DNA of 64,000 nt from Cyanoderma ruficeps (GCA_008694505.1 VZDJ01000090.1:11543646-11607645), one strand, 5' to 3'; counted from the first letter of the stretch, positions 24,741 to 38,024 are shown. The notes: generated by a model not told the origin, from the letters alone. Numbers and translations are program-made.

Positions 24741-26295
24741 AATATAGGGTATAACATACTCCTGATGGGAATCCTCTTACTGTCATCTAAATGTTGAAGA
24801 CTATAAGAATTTGAATTTTCTGACTTGAATGTTTTTTTGTTGTGGTTTGGATGATTGTTTCCTCATTTACACTCATGAAGGAACAGTGTTGTAGAATCAT
24901 GGGCTTTATTTTGCCTCCCCATCTGTTCACTAGGACAACACATTGCAATGATGAGAGAATGAGCTTAGAAGTTCCAAAAAATTTGAGTTGTCTTAGGAGC
25001 AGGTTAATGTGTGCACGTATTGGGACTTTATTATTTGAAGCAGAGGGATCACTTACTCTGATTTAAAATGCTTTTTAATGGTAGATTAATACATGCATCT
25101 GAAAAAAACTGCGATCTCTTGTATAGATGCCATCACTGAATACAAACTGTTAAATAAATTAATTACCACTCATACAGAAAAAAAGAACTATTATGAACAA
25201 CCTTCTACTACAATCTTAGTATGCTCCTTTTCATATGCCTGGCATACTTCTTACTTTCTCCTCCTAATAGCTTTTGTCATGAAACCGACAGAGATTTACT
25301 GACAAAGAATTAAATTGTAGCAAGTTTAATGTATCTGTCGTTAAAGAGATGGAGGAATGCAAGAAAGAGTAGTCAGAAAATACAGAAAAGGAGCATGTAC
25401 AGTTTGCACAGGAGACTCTTTTATTTTAGTGGGATTTTCTGGTCAGTTATATGCAGTTACATTTCTCAGAAACCTGTAAGACTTGTGAGACCAGCTGATT
25501 CCATACTGAGAGGGACTGATGGTGCATGTCTGAAGTTTAGTGTGGGTCATGAGATGTTGCTACCTTAAAACATGATGATTTATAGGTGAGTTGGATTAAG
25601 GAAGATCCTGGAGTACTTCAGATTAGAACATTGAAAGTATTAGAAGCAAATAATTCAGCTTGTTGGGTTTTTTTCTTTCCTTTGCCTTGTAGGCTTATTT
25701 ACAATTTCTCTCCGAAACTAACACATACCTTGGGTTTTGGAGGGGGATTTTTTGTTGGTTTGGGGGGTTTCTTGTGTTATTTTGGAGGGCAGGGAGATTT
25801 GGAACATTGGTGAGTGAGCCCAAATCACCTAGCCATGCAATTCATTTTACAGTGAGCTGGTAAAATGATAGGGTTCTTACTTGTTGAGGGGGGGTTGTCC
25901 AGTTTTTGACTGGGTTTTCAAGAAGTTTTCTCTATTTCATGTAATTTACTTCAATTTCTTCAGAGTTTCTATGAGTTTATGCAGGAAGGTTGGTTCAGAG
26001 GGCACATGTCCATGCAGCTCTACAATTTTAGGCAGCCAGCCTGCCTGCAATAGCAGGCTGGGATGAAAGACAAACTGAAAAGCAGCAGTTCTCTGCAGAA
26101 AGGGTGTGGAAAACTACTAAGGCTTAAAGTAGCAGTATTGATCAGGCATAGGGCATCTTTAACCACTGGAGACAGCACTGAAGCAATTTGTTTCTCCTTC
26201 TTCCTGTTGTTCCCATTCCTGTAGGGGCTCTGATTGCTCTTTATATCATCCTTTTCTCTCCTCTCTGTCCTGATCATCTATGAGATGTGTTTTGT

Positions 26296-26328
26296 ATATA
26301 TATATATATTTTTTTTTTTTTTCCCCTA
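26296..26328 (+). repeat. (TA)n followed by poly-T
   Basis: TATATATATATAT is followed directly by a run of T, then CCCC. It is simple low-complexity sequence in the intron. Confidence 0.85.
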
Positions 26329-29300
26329 AAATCACTTCTACCAGATCTAAATACTGATTTCCTTTTCTGACCCAAGTTAATCACTTATGGTTGGTGTTCA
26401 TCCCATGTGTTCTCTGCTGACATCCCATCTGTGACTAGGAACAGTGTCACACATCAATTCTTTCCACTGCTATCTTTCACAATTCCCAGAAATCCCACAA
26501 CACTGATCCAAGAATTGGCCTAGCATCATCAATCCCCAAGTCAGTCCTGCTTTGTATTCAGGCTGACCCCAAGTTTGTTATAATGTGTCTAGAGCCAGAC
26601 CAGAGGCCAAGATGGGCAGTACGCTGAGACCAGATGTTGCACTTGCTTTCTCTGGAAATAGGATGTTAAGAATTCAGCCAAGACTGCAGCTGATGTCCCT
26701 CTGGCCTCGGTGCTGGGGCTGTCTGCAGAGAGGTATGAACCAAGTCCCAGCTCCTGTGGTGAAATGAGGATGAACAGCGGGAGCAGAGGTTTGTTCCTGG
26801 CCATGCCAGCGGCTGCTGTGCACAAACACATGTGGAGTAAGCCACAGACCTGCCACGGCTGCATCTTCCACTTGGCTTGCAAAGTCATGACTCTTTCCCC
26901 TTCCAGGAGAACTTGCCTTGATTCACTTATAGTAAACACTGTATGAAAGGTTTCTCATTCACATCTCTTTTCTCGTTCTCATTCATATTACTTTTTGTGT
27001 AATAAATGGACTTCACCAGTGCACAGCCTGAGACGTCAGTGAACTTAACTCCACAGCTGCAAAACATGTAATGCCTCTCGTTGCTGAAAGGGATACTTCC
27101 TGTTAGGACTGCACATTTTGAAGGGAGCCAGTTTGGTGGGATGTTAGCACTTCCTATGCTATAAATAGACCAAATGAGTATCACTTTCAATCTCATTTCT
27201 AATTTCTTGAGGCATGTAACAGTATCTCCAGCAGGATTCTCAGGGAGCTTTATCTTTGCTGATGATCTCTCCTCACACTCCAGGTTTGACTTGCGTGTTG
27301 ATGATTGAGCATGCTTGTAGCAGCGCACAGACATTCAGAGAGCTATTTATAGCTTCAGGGGCACTGCAGCTAAAGTCAGAGAAGTCCTTGCTGCTTTGGA
27401 TGGCTAGGTGGGCAGAAAAGGCAAGTGTGAAACACGGTGGCAGACTGTGGGCTGAACGTTAAATGGACAGCAGAGTTTGTGAGGAGGGGAACAACCAGTT
27501 TATTCATAGCTTTTCTTCTGTGTTGGAAGTAAGGATGATTCAGCAAAAGGGGCTTCTTGGGAAGAGCGATCCAGAGGTGACCTTGCAGGAGTTGCATGCT
27601 TCTCCCTCACTGTGCAGCTCCCTCATGCTACATCCTCTGTATTTCTGATGCCTGCTGCTGCTGTTGTGAGACAGAGGCTAATACAGGAAGTTCAGGTCAT
27701 AGAATATGCAGGCTCACTTGCTATTTTCACAAGCTTAATAAAATGTCCTTGTGTTCAGCATATTGTTCATCTGATTGCATGAACTGAGAAGCTGCACGTG
27801 TAGATGAACATAATGGAGCTGGGAATCTGTTTGACATTGGACTCGATAAAAATTCTTCCTGTTGTTTTTAGATACTGGGAAAACTGAATCCCAGCCCCTG
27901 GTTCCACTCAGATTTAGAAATAAAATTATAAAGGAAACAGGCAGCTAATACATGTTTATTACTATGCCTCTGCCATGCATAAGGGTTTGAGAAACTTGTC
28001 AGGCATAGCAAAGAGGAAGTTTTCCCACAGTTTGAAATGGCAAGTACTGTGTTCTGAAAGACATTTCTTCTCTGTGGCAATGGGCGATGCGATGTCCGAT
28101 CATACAGCACCTGCTGCGCCGCGCATTTGATTTCAAAATTAAATAATAGTTGGGACTGAAAAGAGTGGAAATGAGTAGATGCTGTGACAGAATTCAACTG
28201 TGTCTTGGAGTACTCAGAATACTGCTAATTTTTGAGTGTTAAGGAGAGCTAGAGACCATCTGGAAGGAGATGCATTACCACAGAACAAGTAGGAGAAGAG
28301 AGCTGTACAGGTGTAATGCTGGAAGATAGCGGAGGGCCTGGCTTCAGGGACTTACTTGATTATTTTTGCCTGGCATATCAGGTATAAATTGGTTTTTTTC
28401 CAGTTACTAATTGCTGAATTGGAGAAAATGCATCTGCTGTGTCAGCCAGTGTAGGTGTAAGTGAAAGACATTGAAAAAATGCTCTGTGCTGTGATTTATT
28501 GGTTCCCAAACTTTGGTCCACAGATAAATAACACTCTACAGGCAAGCCTTAAGTGATGTGCAGCCAGTCTTTGGAGCAGTGTTGCACAGTAAATCATGTA
28601 ATATTTGATTACAAAGATAAAAAGGCCAGAGGCTTTGGAGGGTGAGAGGCAGTGTGCTGAGTACTGCTGCTTGAGTGGAACAAAAGGAAAGCTGAACTAG
28701 TTGAAGGAAAGGAGACCAGGAAAGCTGTCCCCTGTGATCCCCATGAACAGGTTACAGTTCCTATATCCTAAAGCAAGTTTTCTGGATCACTTGGTGTTTC
28801 TGCTGCAACAGGATTTCCTGGCCCAGAGTTATTTCTTTATAATGCTCTGCCTCATTCTGGCTTTTCACTAAATTTTCACATTGCTAAATGTACTTATCTG
28901 TACAAAGCCACACAGGCATGAAATTCGTTCTCCTGGGAAGGTCCATTTCTCCCTCACTGCCAAATGCAGTCATTTTCCATCCACTTTGCTTTCTAAAAGC
29001 TGCTCTTTCTCTCTTAGCTTCAACAGTTACCTCACTAACATGGCTGGAGTTCCTTTTTTTTTTTTTCCCCCCCACACATTAGGTGAGACAAGTGTTTGGG
29101 TGGGGGGCTTTAACAGCATCATCCAGGCACAGGTCCAAAGCACAGTGGTGAGGGAGAGAATTAATCACCCCACTAAAATGATGTCTGTTTTGTTTTGATC
29201 CTTTTGCATCCCACCATTGCATTTCAACTAATGAGGTTTCTGTCTCTGACCTGCGTGCTTCAGCTGTTCCGTAGGTTTTGCCACACACTGTCATAATCAC

Positions 29301-29355
29301 TAACAACTGCTTGGGTTTGAAGGTAATTGTCTTTATTTTCTGGTTCATGCTTCAG

Positions 29356-29484
29356 GAGAAATTAAAACTTGATGCTGAGAGGGAAAAACTAGAGAGGCTT
29401 CAGGAGCTTTACTCCGAGCAGAAGACGCAGCTTGATAATTGCCCTGAGTCCATGAGGGAACAGTTACAGCAGCAGCTGAAGAGG
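29356..29484 (+). CDS. PHLDB2: PHLDB2 coding exon 5 (residues 668-710), likely alternatively spliced
   Basis: Acceptor ATGCTTCAG, donor AGG|GTCAGT, 129 nt, phase 0. It encodes EKLKLDAEREKLERLQELYS, then EQKTQLDNCPESMREQL and QQQLKR, nearly the same as human. It has exactly 43 codons, equal to the difference between the two human isoforms as I remember them (1253 and 1210 residues), and its phase-0 ends permit skipping. The donor GTCAGT is weaker than its neighbours, in keeping with regulated use. It lengthens the central coiled coil. Confidence 0.95.
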
Positions 29485-32400
29485 GTCAGTAGCAAGTTTC
29501 AAGATTGTACTAATTTTTTATTTTGTTGATTTTTAATTATCTTTTTTTTTTGTAGTTAAGTGTAACATTTTCTTTTTTTAAGTATCCAGTGTCTGAGGAT
29601 ATTTGCAACTTAGAATTTTAACAGTCAAGAGTTATGGCATTTTATTTTTGTGGAATAGATTGTAATAGATTTTGCGCATGATGGCAAACAAGTAAATGTA
29701 TGTATTAGAAATCATTTGGTGTTGAATGTTCCTAAAGCTTTGGGTCACTTGCCTGCAATTAGTTAGCCCTTTAAGCCTGCTGGGTGATGTGGAAATTGTT
29801 GTGATGTTTAGATGGCTGGTGGAACATCATTCTTCACCTGAGTGAACAAAGACAGGAACTGGCCAATAAATTAGCATCTTGGTGAAGCCATGTATTACTT
29901 CTTTTTTTCAATATGTAACTTAGCTGTTAGCCTGAACTGTACTTTGAAAAATTAATTTTGAAGATTTTACCACTTACTAAAATAGCTTTATTTTGTTGTA
30001 TATTTTCAAAAGTGTCACACTGGTATAAATAAACTTTGCATAAAGGCTAATTGCAGCTTTATTTTAGTTTGTATTATTTGTAAACAAAAAAACTACAAAA
30101 TGCTGCAATATTGTCAGTGAAAGCACCCTTAGCTTCTGTGGAAAAATCTTGGTATTCATTAGCCTTAAGTGGGTTATACAGCACATATAGTTACTTTATA
30201 ATTATTTTACAATTTTAAAATATCAGTATGGGAAGCTCAAAAGGCCATCTAAAAGTTAAATCTTTTTTTCTGTGTTGGGTGTTTATATCAGGAATAAAGG
30301 CTGTAATAGCAGTAATGAACTGCTATTCTGCTTTTCTGCTTTATAGGAAATACTCTTTAGATGTTGTTTTATTTGTAGAATTCTATTTTCTTTTTTCAAA
30401 GAGCAAAAAATAAAAAAAGCCCAGCTTTGGAAACAACAGTGTAAAATTCTCAGCTGCTACAGAAAAAGTGTGCTGATTTTGAGACTCTTACAGATTATTG
30501 TATGTTATCTTAAAAAAAGAGGAGAGTATTATGTAATGTCTCATACATTTTAAAAGGAAAGGAAGCTTTTCCTCTGCAGTCACATGTTTGAATCTATTAA
30601 TTCATAAGGTGCTGCAGTCTTGTTGCTGTGGGATGGTAGTAAATCTCCTCTCACTATTGACCACCAAGAGACTTCTAGAAATCTGTTTGGTTATTTTTTT
30701 TTAATTTGTTCCTTGAAAGTTGTCTTAATAATGATTTTGGATTTGAAAGTGGGACAAAAATTGAAATGTGGGGGTGTAGTTAAGTGTCCAGTTAGTTCAA
30801 TTGCATATTATTCCAGGCCAGCTGTAGCGGGAGTTTGCTGTGGCTGCTGTGGTCAATGCAGTAGAAGTTATCACTGAATTAGTGCCCAGTAGCTCTCAAA
30901 CTGATCTCAGGTGTGAGAGCAGTCATGAAATGATTTAAGTATTGTGCCCAAAAGAGAGAAAATACCTTCCCCAAAAATAACTGGGGCTCTCAACAAAAGA
31001 AAGACATGGACCTGTTGGAATGAGTGCAGAAGAGGCCACAGAGATGACCAGAGGGCTGGAGCACTGCTCTTCTGAGGAGCGGCTGGGAGAGCTGCCTTCA
31101 GCCTGGAAAAGAGAAGCTCCAGGGAGCCCTTAGAGCACCTTCCAGTACATAGAGGGGTCTTCTAAGAAGTTGGAGAGGCACCTTTTAAAAGAGCAGGTAG
31201 TGATAACCCAAGGGGTAATGGCTTTAAACTGAAAGAGGGAAGGTTCATATTAGATATTAAGAAGAAATTTTTTACTCAGAGGTCAGTAAGGCACTGGAAT
31301 GAGTGGCCCAGAAAACTTGTAGACTCCTCATCCCTGAAAGTGTTAAAAGCCAGGTTGGATGGGACTTGGAGGAACTTGGTCTAGTGTAAGGTTCCCTGCC
31401 CATGGCAGGGGTTTGGAATGAGATGATCTTTAAGGTCCCTTCCAACCCAAACCATCCTGTGAAATACCTGAGTCTGCAACACGTTCTATTGTGCTACTTT
31501 ACTGACAACAAGGAAGGCGTGAAGGAGACAAATTCCCTTGTGGTTCTCTGGGGCTTCAGTAACTTGGTAATTTGTTCTCAAGGGAGTGGGTGGCCAATTT
31601 CACTTAGCAACTGGCTGCAGGGTGGGCCTGGAGTTTGGGTTGGGGTGGGCAGCTGGCAAATCCTTGCTTCCCTGTGTCTGAAACGCATATATGCTCTCCC
31701 TGTTGGGCAGGAAGTGTATTTTAAATGCCCCCAGTTGGCTTTTTCGTTACCAGTTGCCTTCTCTGAAGTCTTTTCTACTGCCTCAGTAGCAATTGTTTTG
31801 TACAATAGGCTGAATTTACTCACTTTCATGGCCTGGACAAAGCCCTTCTTGGCTTTTTGGGGATGCTGAAGATGTCTGGCTAGTTCTGTATTGTAGGTAA
31901 CTGCTTTCCTGTAAATTTTAGCCCACACCTTTGCTTTTGATTCACTGTCTTCTACAAGTGAAGAGCACATCTTTGGAGAATAAGGAGAATATGTTTGTAT
32001 TCCATGTAGGAACTTGCACTCTTCAGTTTCTGTATCCTGTCTTTTCTCTGGTACACTGGAACCTAGTTTTGAATTCCTTTTATAGAGACCTACCTTAGTC
32101 ATGGCTTATCTTGGCCACTAACCTTTGCCTTAGGCTGAAATAAGAAAAGGAACAAGTTTGCATTCCTTCCAGGATGTAGGTTTTCTTGTGTAGCAAGTCA
32201 TGCACAATGTGCTTATTTTAGAGAACCTTACAGTTTACTAATACTGCAATTGTTAAACACATTCTTTTCTTCAGGACTCTGAAACTTGTAAGCAGGAATT
32301 CATATTATGAATGCACAGATGTTGCAGGAAGATTATTTCTTCTTCAGCACATTCATTTTTCTTGTACTGAAAAGCACTGTGAGTTAAAACTCATGGTCTC

Positions 32401-33057
32401 ATCATCCCTAAGCGGAAGGCAGGTGTGTTCTTATTTCATGGTTAATTTCTGCAGCATTCAACTTCTTCTTTTTCTGACAAAACATGGTATCAGTTCAGGG
32501 GAATGCATAAAAGTGGGCTGATACTTTTTCTGAAGTACTGTACCTACTGGTTGGATGACTAGAGTCCTTAATTCCACAGAGAGCAATTTTCAGCAGTTAA
32601 TGCCATGTGCAGTTCTCTGGGGTTAGTGGTGAAATACTTTGTCCTTTTTGTTTGGAAAGCAAATGCCCTCTGAGTTTGGCATGTGATAGCCTCACCAGGT
32701 GGGTTCAGGCTTTGGTGGTGTCTCACCCAGGATGCAGCAGAGCCCAGCCAGCTTGGGAGGCTCCACTTGCTGTGAGTGCTGCAAAACAGCTCTCTCACTG
32801 TGCAGGTGCTCCTTAGCAAGAGGTACAGTAGAAGTGATGGAGAAAGCAACATCAAAACAATAATTAGCCCTATTTACTCTCTTATTATGCAAGTAGGTCA
32901 TTAAAAGTATTGAGATCCTGGTGAGACATGTTGTAGGAAATACATAAATATAATTTTAGGTTGATTTTTGTGTTTGTTCGTAAGTACCTCTACTGTGGTA
33001 TCAGTGAAAGCATGATTACGGTTTTTAATATTTCCTTTTTCTATTTTTTTCCTTAAG
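29485..33057 (+). other. PHLDB2: PHLDB2 intron 5 (3.6 kb)
   Basis: The intron holds a + strand CR1 3' fragment (about 30995-31464) and, immediately downstream, a block open on the minus strand for 174 codons (31578-32102, see findings). The rest is A/T-rich with no further exon visible. Confidence 0.85.
30995..31464 (+). mobile_element. CR1 LINE fragment, 3' portion, + orientation
   Basis: The sequence carries the recognisable CR1 tail: GACCAGAGGGCTGGAGCA, TCTGAGGAGCGGCTGGGAGA, GTAATGGCTTTAAACTGAAA, TTAGATATTAAGAAGAAATT, TGCCCATGGCAGGGG, AAGGTCCCTTCCAACCCAAA and CCATCCTGTGA at the 3' end. It is 5' truncated, as most copies are, and retains no usable reverse-transcriptase frame. This is the best single indicator of a sauropsid, probably avian, genome. 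Confidence 0.95.
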
Positions 33058-33213
33058 GATGCTGATATTCTGGACATAGAAAGCAAACACTTTGAAGATT
33101 TAGAATTTCAGCAGCTTGAACATGAAAGCAGGTTAGATGAAGAGAAGGAAAATCTGACACAACAGCTCCTGCATGAAGTAGCTGAATATCAGCGCAGCAT
33201 TGTCAGTAGAAAG
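33058..33213 (+). CDS. PHLDB2: PHLDB2 coding exon 6 (residues 711-762)
   Basis: Acceptor TTTTCCTTAAG, donor AAG|GTAAGA, 156 nt, phase 0. It encodes DADILDIESKHFEDLEFQQL, then EHESRLDEEKENLTQQLL and AEYQRSIVSRK, closely matching human. It is continuous coiled coil with heptad-like leucines and many Glu and Lys residues. Confidence 0.96.
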
Positions 33214-33928
33214 GTAAGAGCACCAACACTCGATCAGTTTGTTTTTTGTTGCTAGCATAAAGGCAAGGAAATGGATCTAAAACCTGCCCATCTGCAAGAA
33301 AGAATGGAAAACGTTCCTCTTTAAAAGAGCTTTTGTAGGAGAGCAAAGACAACGGCCGAGTGACATCTCACACAGATCAAATAATGCACTTATTCAAGAA
33401 GAAAGAAATTAATAACATTTCATGCCCTGTTTGCATATTTCATGTAAAAATCAAACCCTTTAATTTGCTCCAAAAAAGTGCCAAAGGTTTTTTTTTTTTC
33501 CTCTTTAAGAAAGGAGATTTGTACTCTTTGGACAAAATTGCAGTTATTTTAGGCTTGCTATTGATTTTGCTGTTAAATGGTTTTGTTAAAATAATAGTAG
33601 AACGCTATCTCAATCAATTAAATACAGCTTTTTTTCAGAAATCAGAGGTTGGCTCTCTAAACCAGTTCTGTTCAGTACATGGATGCTTATGACTATATTA
33701 TCAAATAATATATGCAGTTATTCTTTTGTCTCTTGAATAAGTTTTCTCTTTACTGTCTAATTCTTATTTAATTATCTCTTTCAGAGCAGTGAGCTGTCTT
33801 GTAAAAACTTATTTTCCTGCTGCTTAGTCATGCATATGAATAAGTGAACTTTCATGAATAGGATCTTTGCTGCAGGTTGTCTTGAGATTTGAAAATAAAT
33901 CATGCAAATTGTGATTTTCTTTTATTAG
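33214..33928 (+). other. PHLDB2: PHLDB2 intron 6 (0.7 kb)
   Basis: A short A/T-rich intron with no other feature seen. Confidence 0.85.
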
Positions 33929-34039
33929 GAAAAGATTTCAGCTCTCAAAAAACAAGCCAATCATATTGTCCAACAAGCACAAAGAGAACAAGATCATTTT
34001 GTAAAAGAGAAAAACAACTTAATAATGATGCTGCAAAGG
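33929..34039 (+). CDS. PHLDB2: PHLDB2 coding exon 7 (residues 763-799)
   Basis: Acceptor TTTTATTAG, donor AGG|GTAAGT (consensus), 111 nt, phase 0. It encodes EKISALKKQANHIVQQAQRE, then QDHFVKEKNNLIMMLQR, with the human residues conserved throughout. It is coiled coil. Confidence 0.96.
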
Positions 34040-34778
34040 GTAAGTATTTTTTGTCTTTCAAACATTTTTAGCATTCAATAAAAGAGAATTTCTTAGAATA
34101 AATGAATGTAAAGCTCAGGAAGAGCATCAGTTGTGCAGAAGATAGCAAGTTGGTAATAAAGTGACAGACATTCACCTTTAAAATAAAAAAAAAGGAAATC
34201 TTTTACAGTCAATCATCAGATACTCCTAAGAGAAAACACTACTGGTGTTTGATAAGCAAGAGTGTTTTAAAGGTGCCCTCTTTCCCGAGGACTCGAGCAG
34301 AGGCACCCATCCACGTGCTGAAGCTGGAAGCCTGTGCTCCCTGTGTGGCTACTGGGACTGTGCACAGAGTGCTCAGATTTTGGCTTGTAATAGCCCCTGC
34401 GAGGCCATGAGAGCAGCTACTTCACATCAGCTAACATCTGGTTAATAAGAAGCTGGCATGAGCCCTTCACGTCTGTTTTATGTTCTGCTTTTAATCATGA
34501 GAGAAACCATGTTTAGTTCACTCAGCAGAATCATCATTTTCAAAATGCTGAAGGAGCACTTACTTGGTTTGGCTGTGGTTGTTAAATAGAGTCGTTCATT
34601 TGTTTTTTGTTCTGTACCTCCTTGTTCACTTCTGTTCTAAAAGGATGAAGCTGAAGCTCTGCTGTGCAGTTTCAGTCTTCTATCCCAGTGTGTTTATTCA
34701 CATAGTTAAGGAAATGGCTAACATTTATTTTCACTACATGGCTGCTGGTATTTCATATACAATGTCTGGTTTTAACAG
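34040..34778 (+). other. PHLDB2: PHLDB2 intron 7 (0.7 kb)
   Basis: A short intron with no other feature seen. Confidence 0.85.
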
Positions 34779-34868
34779 GAAAAAGAAAATCTCTGTAATC
34801 TGGAAAAGAAATATTCCACACTTTCCGGAGGAAAGGGATTTCCTGTCAGTCCCAATAGTCTGAAAGAG
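34779..34868 (+). CDS. PHLDB2: PHLDB2 coding exon 8 (residues 800-829)
   Basis: Acceptor GGTTTTAACAG, donor GAG|GTAAAG, 90 nt, phase 0. It encodes EKENLCNLEKKYSTLSGGKG, then FPVSPNSLKE. It ends the central coiled coil and enters the linker; the GGKGFPV turn is conserved with human. Confidence 0.96.
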
Positions 34869-37800
34869 GTAAAGAGTTTCTCTGCTTTTGACATTAGCAT
34901 AACTAACTTTTAATAATGCTTCATACAAAAGCACTTCAGTATGCAGTATTTAGTGAAGTTCTAGTCATCAAATCTTTACAAAGTAATTTCATACCATTTT
35001 TTGAACTTATTAACAGAAGTCTAAATTCATTAGTGAGCAAAAATAGCTTTTCTTGACATTGTTCCAAATGTAACTGGTATCGCTTTAATCTCTTGCTATG
35101 GAGAAATGATTGATTTTATGTGTGTGGAGTGTGTGTGTATGTCTAATTTTCTCAAAATAGACAATTAAACCTCATTGAAGTGAAGAAGAATGAGATCTGG
35201 GAATGACTGCTCAAGTACAAATACAATTTGGTCTAATTTTTGCACGGTAGATTTTATCGTTGCCTCCTCTCCCTTATTCTAAGGCTCTTTGCTAAAGCAT
35301 GACAAATGTAAATTTTGTTCTTTTTAAAAAGCACTGATTTGAAGACTTCAAGCTGTTGTGGTTCTAGGATACATATTAAGCTATTTATTTCACTTTTTTG
35401 AACAGTCAGAGGAAGCAGAAAATGTAGCATATAAAATATACAGACAGGCATCTATGACTGCTTCATTAACTTACACTTAGGAGTTCTCACTGGTCTTGCT
35501 GGATCTGCTTGTATTGAAGCCTTGAATAAGGTCTGCCACATCTAATGATGTACGAGTCTCTCTCGGCTCTCAAAGTCTAAAGCAACCACATATCCTTTCA
35601 GCACCTGGGAACTGGAGTCTTGCTTATCTGATCTCCAAGTTCCTAAAGTACAGTTCCACATGCCAGTGGGATTGAGCACCCTTCCTTGCTTGCTTAGACT
35701 TTCAGTGTCCTGGTTGTGTTCTGACCTGGACATCTGACCTCCCACCAGGACATCCGGCAAGTCTAAGCTTAATTTTTTTCCTTTTGAGATAGATCTGCCC
35801 ATTCTCTCACTAGAGAGTGGGTGCTGTCTGGTTGGGTTTTTTCACATACACTTCATGGCTTGTTTACTCACATGCTTCAAAATGCAACTACATTAAGTGA
35901 GGCTACGCTTCTTTTAATGAGATGGATTATTCAGTGGTGTCATTCTGATCACTGCAGTGAAATCAGTCAGGACTTACTCCAAGACAAATAAGAGAAGGAG
36001 CAGCAAGGTTTATGTGTTTCATCCTCAGAGTTTCCATAGCCTCTGTCCTACAAAAGAAATACCTTTGCCAGATGTCATGTTTGTCTTGGTCCTGTTTAAT
36101 TTTTCTCTGACTGTCCTGGCACCTTTGAAAATCAGGCACCAAAGACAGGCTTACAGAGACTGCTGGCACAGCAGTTCATTTCACCACAGAGTTGCTCATC
36201 CATCAGTCAAGTCTGCGGTCCAATGCTTGCCACCCCTCTTCACTAAAGCACACATTTGTAACCCTCTGCCATCCATTGGGAGCTGTCTCACAGCCTGCAC
36301 AGCAAGACAGTAACACTGCCTCACATAAAGAAGCAGGATGCTTATCCCAGTACTTAAATAAGCAAGGAAAATCAATGCTGTTTAAAAGTTCAGCATTGAA
36401 AAAATTACTTGGATGACTAATCCGACTTGAAACCATTTATTTGAGTAAATGTAACAGTGGTCTGAGCTAGTGCACAGCACAGTCATTTGTTCCTGACTTA
36501 GTTTTTTATCTCCCTTCTAAATCCACACTGGCATTGTGAGTCAGAACTGAACGTTCTTCATATAAAGGTGAAAGTGTTTAAATCTTTGATATTAACACAA
36601 TATTGCATTACAGAATTGCTGAGTTTTGGTTACTGATAAACTGCCACTACAAGATGGTTAAGCAAATTTTATGTTAATTCATACTGGATTCTGTTTTACT
36701 GTACTGTTGTCACATGTTTTGAGAAAAAAAACTTTAGTATCTTAGCCAGTTTCCTCAATTAATGGGTCATCAAATAATATGAGAGTTAAGATTACCCTCT
36801 CATTTGTAGAGTGCTTTGTTCACTTAATTTTCCAGAATCGTCTTATCTGCTTGAAATAACTGATATCATACATTGGAAATTATGCTAATAGATAGTAATG
36901 TTGGTATTTCTTTTCAAGTTGTTTTCTATGATCATTGGTAAATTTAGGCATTTCTAAAAAGAAGAAATACTCTAGCAGTCTGTGGCTTCTCCTATGGAAT
37001 AGCTGAAGTATACACACTGGTATGTCACTATGCTGGTGCAGTAATAAAAACACAGCCCTTGCCACACTGTCAGTGTGAAAGCAGCTTTACATCTTGATTT
37101 AAAAATAAACGTATTTATAGCTCATCTTTATGACACTGCTTCAACAGTGATTTACTCTTCCTTTTACATAGTCTTGTTTTCTATGGATAAAAAATTAGGA
37201 CATTTGATTTTGTACAGCCTGATATCCTATGCACAATGGATTAGAATCCATATTTTACTTTCTAAAAAACATTTGTGCAGTTAACACCAAAATACATGCA
37301 ATAACTGCATTTTGCCGTCATATCTTAAATCTGCTTGCTTAAATCTTCTCAGCAGGCAGAAGCACACTGATGTTCCTGCCATCCCTCAGTCCATCACTTT
37401 CTGTACGACTGCTTAATAAAGCAAACAAAAAAAGCAAATTGTAATGGCTGTAGGCCTAACACTAACAGCATCTCACCTGGTTCGTCTGGTAACATATAAA
37501 AGTTAGAAGTGTCTTCCAGACAATGCAAATGGAAGATGTGTTAGTGTCATTTATGGGAATGGCTTGTCCTTACAGAGGTTCTTCCCAGTTCTGTTAGTCA
37601 TTTGATTTACTCAAATTAGCCTAATAATTAGGCAAGAAATAAATCAGGTTTTTTAATCAGACAAAAAAAATTTACCATCTCAGAATAAGATTTATTCTTC
37701 CTTTTTGCCCAATCTGCTTTCCTGAGAAAGAGCTACATAATTTCTAAAGGGTATTTGCACTTTATTAAAATCTTTTGGACATTTAATGTGCATTTGCACT

Positions 37801-38024
37801 TTGATTACACAGATGTTTTTGGAATTAAATTAAGAGCAATTTTTAGAATCCAAGTATTTAACATTGAAAAACCTTGATGCTAATTTATTTATGATTAAGT
37901 ATTTCAATGATAACAAATATTTGGCTGAATCACTCTAAACTAACTTTCATTGTACTGGATACATTAATACTCTTGCATGTCTTTTGGCTTTTGCTCCTTG
38001 TAACTTCTGCATTCCTCCTTTTAG
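34869..38024 (+). other. PHLDB2: PHLDB2 intron 8 (3.2 kb)
   Basis: A/T-rich, with no recognisable repeat or exon. Short frames on both strands are not supported by paired splice sites. Confidence 0.8.

Larger units (their letters stand above)
19505..29355 (+). other. PHLDB2: PHLDB2 intron 4 (9.9 kb)
   Basis: The longest intron in the gene. It holds a candidate in-frame 78-nt cassette exon (22428-22505), an 11-bp polypyrimidine minisatellite (about 23098-23184), AT dinucleotide repeats (about 24675-24740 and 26296-26326) and a small CpG-dense pocket (about 28083-28130). I see nothing else coding. Confidence 0.8.

Noticed and set aside
29046..29082. T/C run ending ACATTAG before GTGAGACAAG as an acceptor
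   Set aside because: The AG is followed at once by a donor-like GTGAG, leaving no exon; likely a simple low-complexity tract.
31402..31869. 155-codon + strand ORF starting in the CR1 tail
   Set aside because: Its start lies within the CR1 3' end and the sequence shows no family. Overlap with the minus-strand frame suggests a locally stop-poor block.
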